Positions 13,777-13,781 of a stretch of 13,781 nucleotides of DNA are shown one piece after another. Below the pieces are notes generated by a model. That model was given only the letters and a program-made list of their open reading frames with translations, was not told the DNA's origin and searched no databases. Made by a program: the position numbers and the translations under genes. How positions within the stretch are numbered: position 1 is the stretch's first letter; every line of letters begins with the position of its first letter. Source of the stretch: Spirochaetales bacterium UBA4629 (GTDB lineage Bacteria; Spirochaetota; Spirochaetia; Sphaerochaetales; Sphaerochaetaceae); assembly GCA_002406055.1 (NCBI GenBank), contig DHMZ01000125.1, positions 1 to 13,781 on the forward strand, in the 5' to 3' direction.

Positions 13777-13781
13777 AAAAA

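Noticed and set aside
1..13781. CRISPR array, tRNA, rRNA, insertion sequence, phage or defence island
   Set aside because: No direct-repeat array, cloverleaf-like gene, transposase or defence domain was seen on either strand by eye.

Overview
This is a compact, AT-rich bacterial segment with protein-coding genes packed almost end to end. TGA is used as a stop, and GGAG-type ribosome binding sites precede many starts. No rRNA, tRNA, CRISPR array, insertion sequence or phage gene is visible. The gene set is housekeeping and metabolic: RlmE, ProRS of the bacterial type with an editing insertion, bacterial-type AspRS, a split two-subunit transketolase, a DUF6062-type protein and an adenosine deaminase with an 'SDNRLMS' active-site loop. 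Together these suggest an anaerobic, probably host-associated bacterium. A spirochaete of the Treponema/Sphaerochaeta kind is my best guess. A gut Firmicute is the main alternative, although RlmE argues mildly against it. This placement is inference from gene content, not a database result.

Layout, left to right. (1) rlmE (minus) is divergent from a rhomboid protease gene (plus), which is coupled by an ATGA overlap to a small membrane protein. (2) That pair runs tail to tail into add (minus), with the two stop codons interleaved. (3) A free-standing ankyrin-repeat gene (plus) ends in a clear intrinsic terminator. (4) A minus-strand block follows: proS, an intrinsic terminator, a queuosine-precursor transporter of the YhhQ/VUT family, and an overlapping short-chain dehydrogenase. 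(5) Divergent from proS is a tight four-gene plus-strand operon: class II aldolase, transketolase N-terminal subunit, transketolase C-terminal subunit and DUF6062 protein, with 9 bp between the first two genes, then TAATG and GTGA overlaps. (6) Facing it on the minus strand are an unrecognised 170-aa protein, aspS with its own terminator, a DeoR-family repressor, and a 91-aa conserved-looking small protein at the window edge.

How the genes fit together. Several act in translation: RlmE on 23S rRNA, ProRS and AspRS on tRNA, and the queuosine-precursor importer on tRNA modification. The aldolase/transketolase operon belongs to sugar-phosphate metabolism. Adenosine deaminase belongs to purine salvage. 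The DeoR-type repressor probably answers to a sugar phosphate and may control itself or a gene beyond the right edge.

The most interesting signal is in the start sites. At least three genes (rhomboid, add, class II aldolase) have a good -10 hexamer ending only 6-7 bases before the start codon and no Shine-Dalgarno sequence, which predicts leaderless mRNAs. proS and aspS in the same window instead place their -10 boxes 23-24 bases upstream, leaving room for a GGAG site. This pattern also moves the aldolase start inward by 25 codons.
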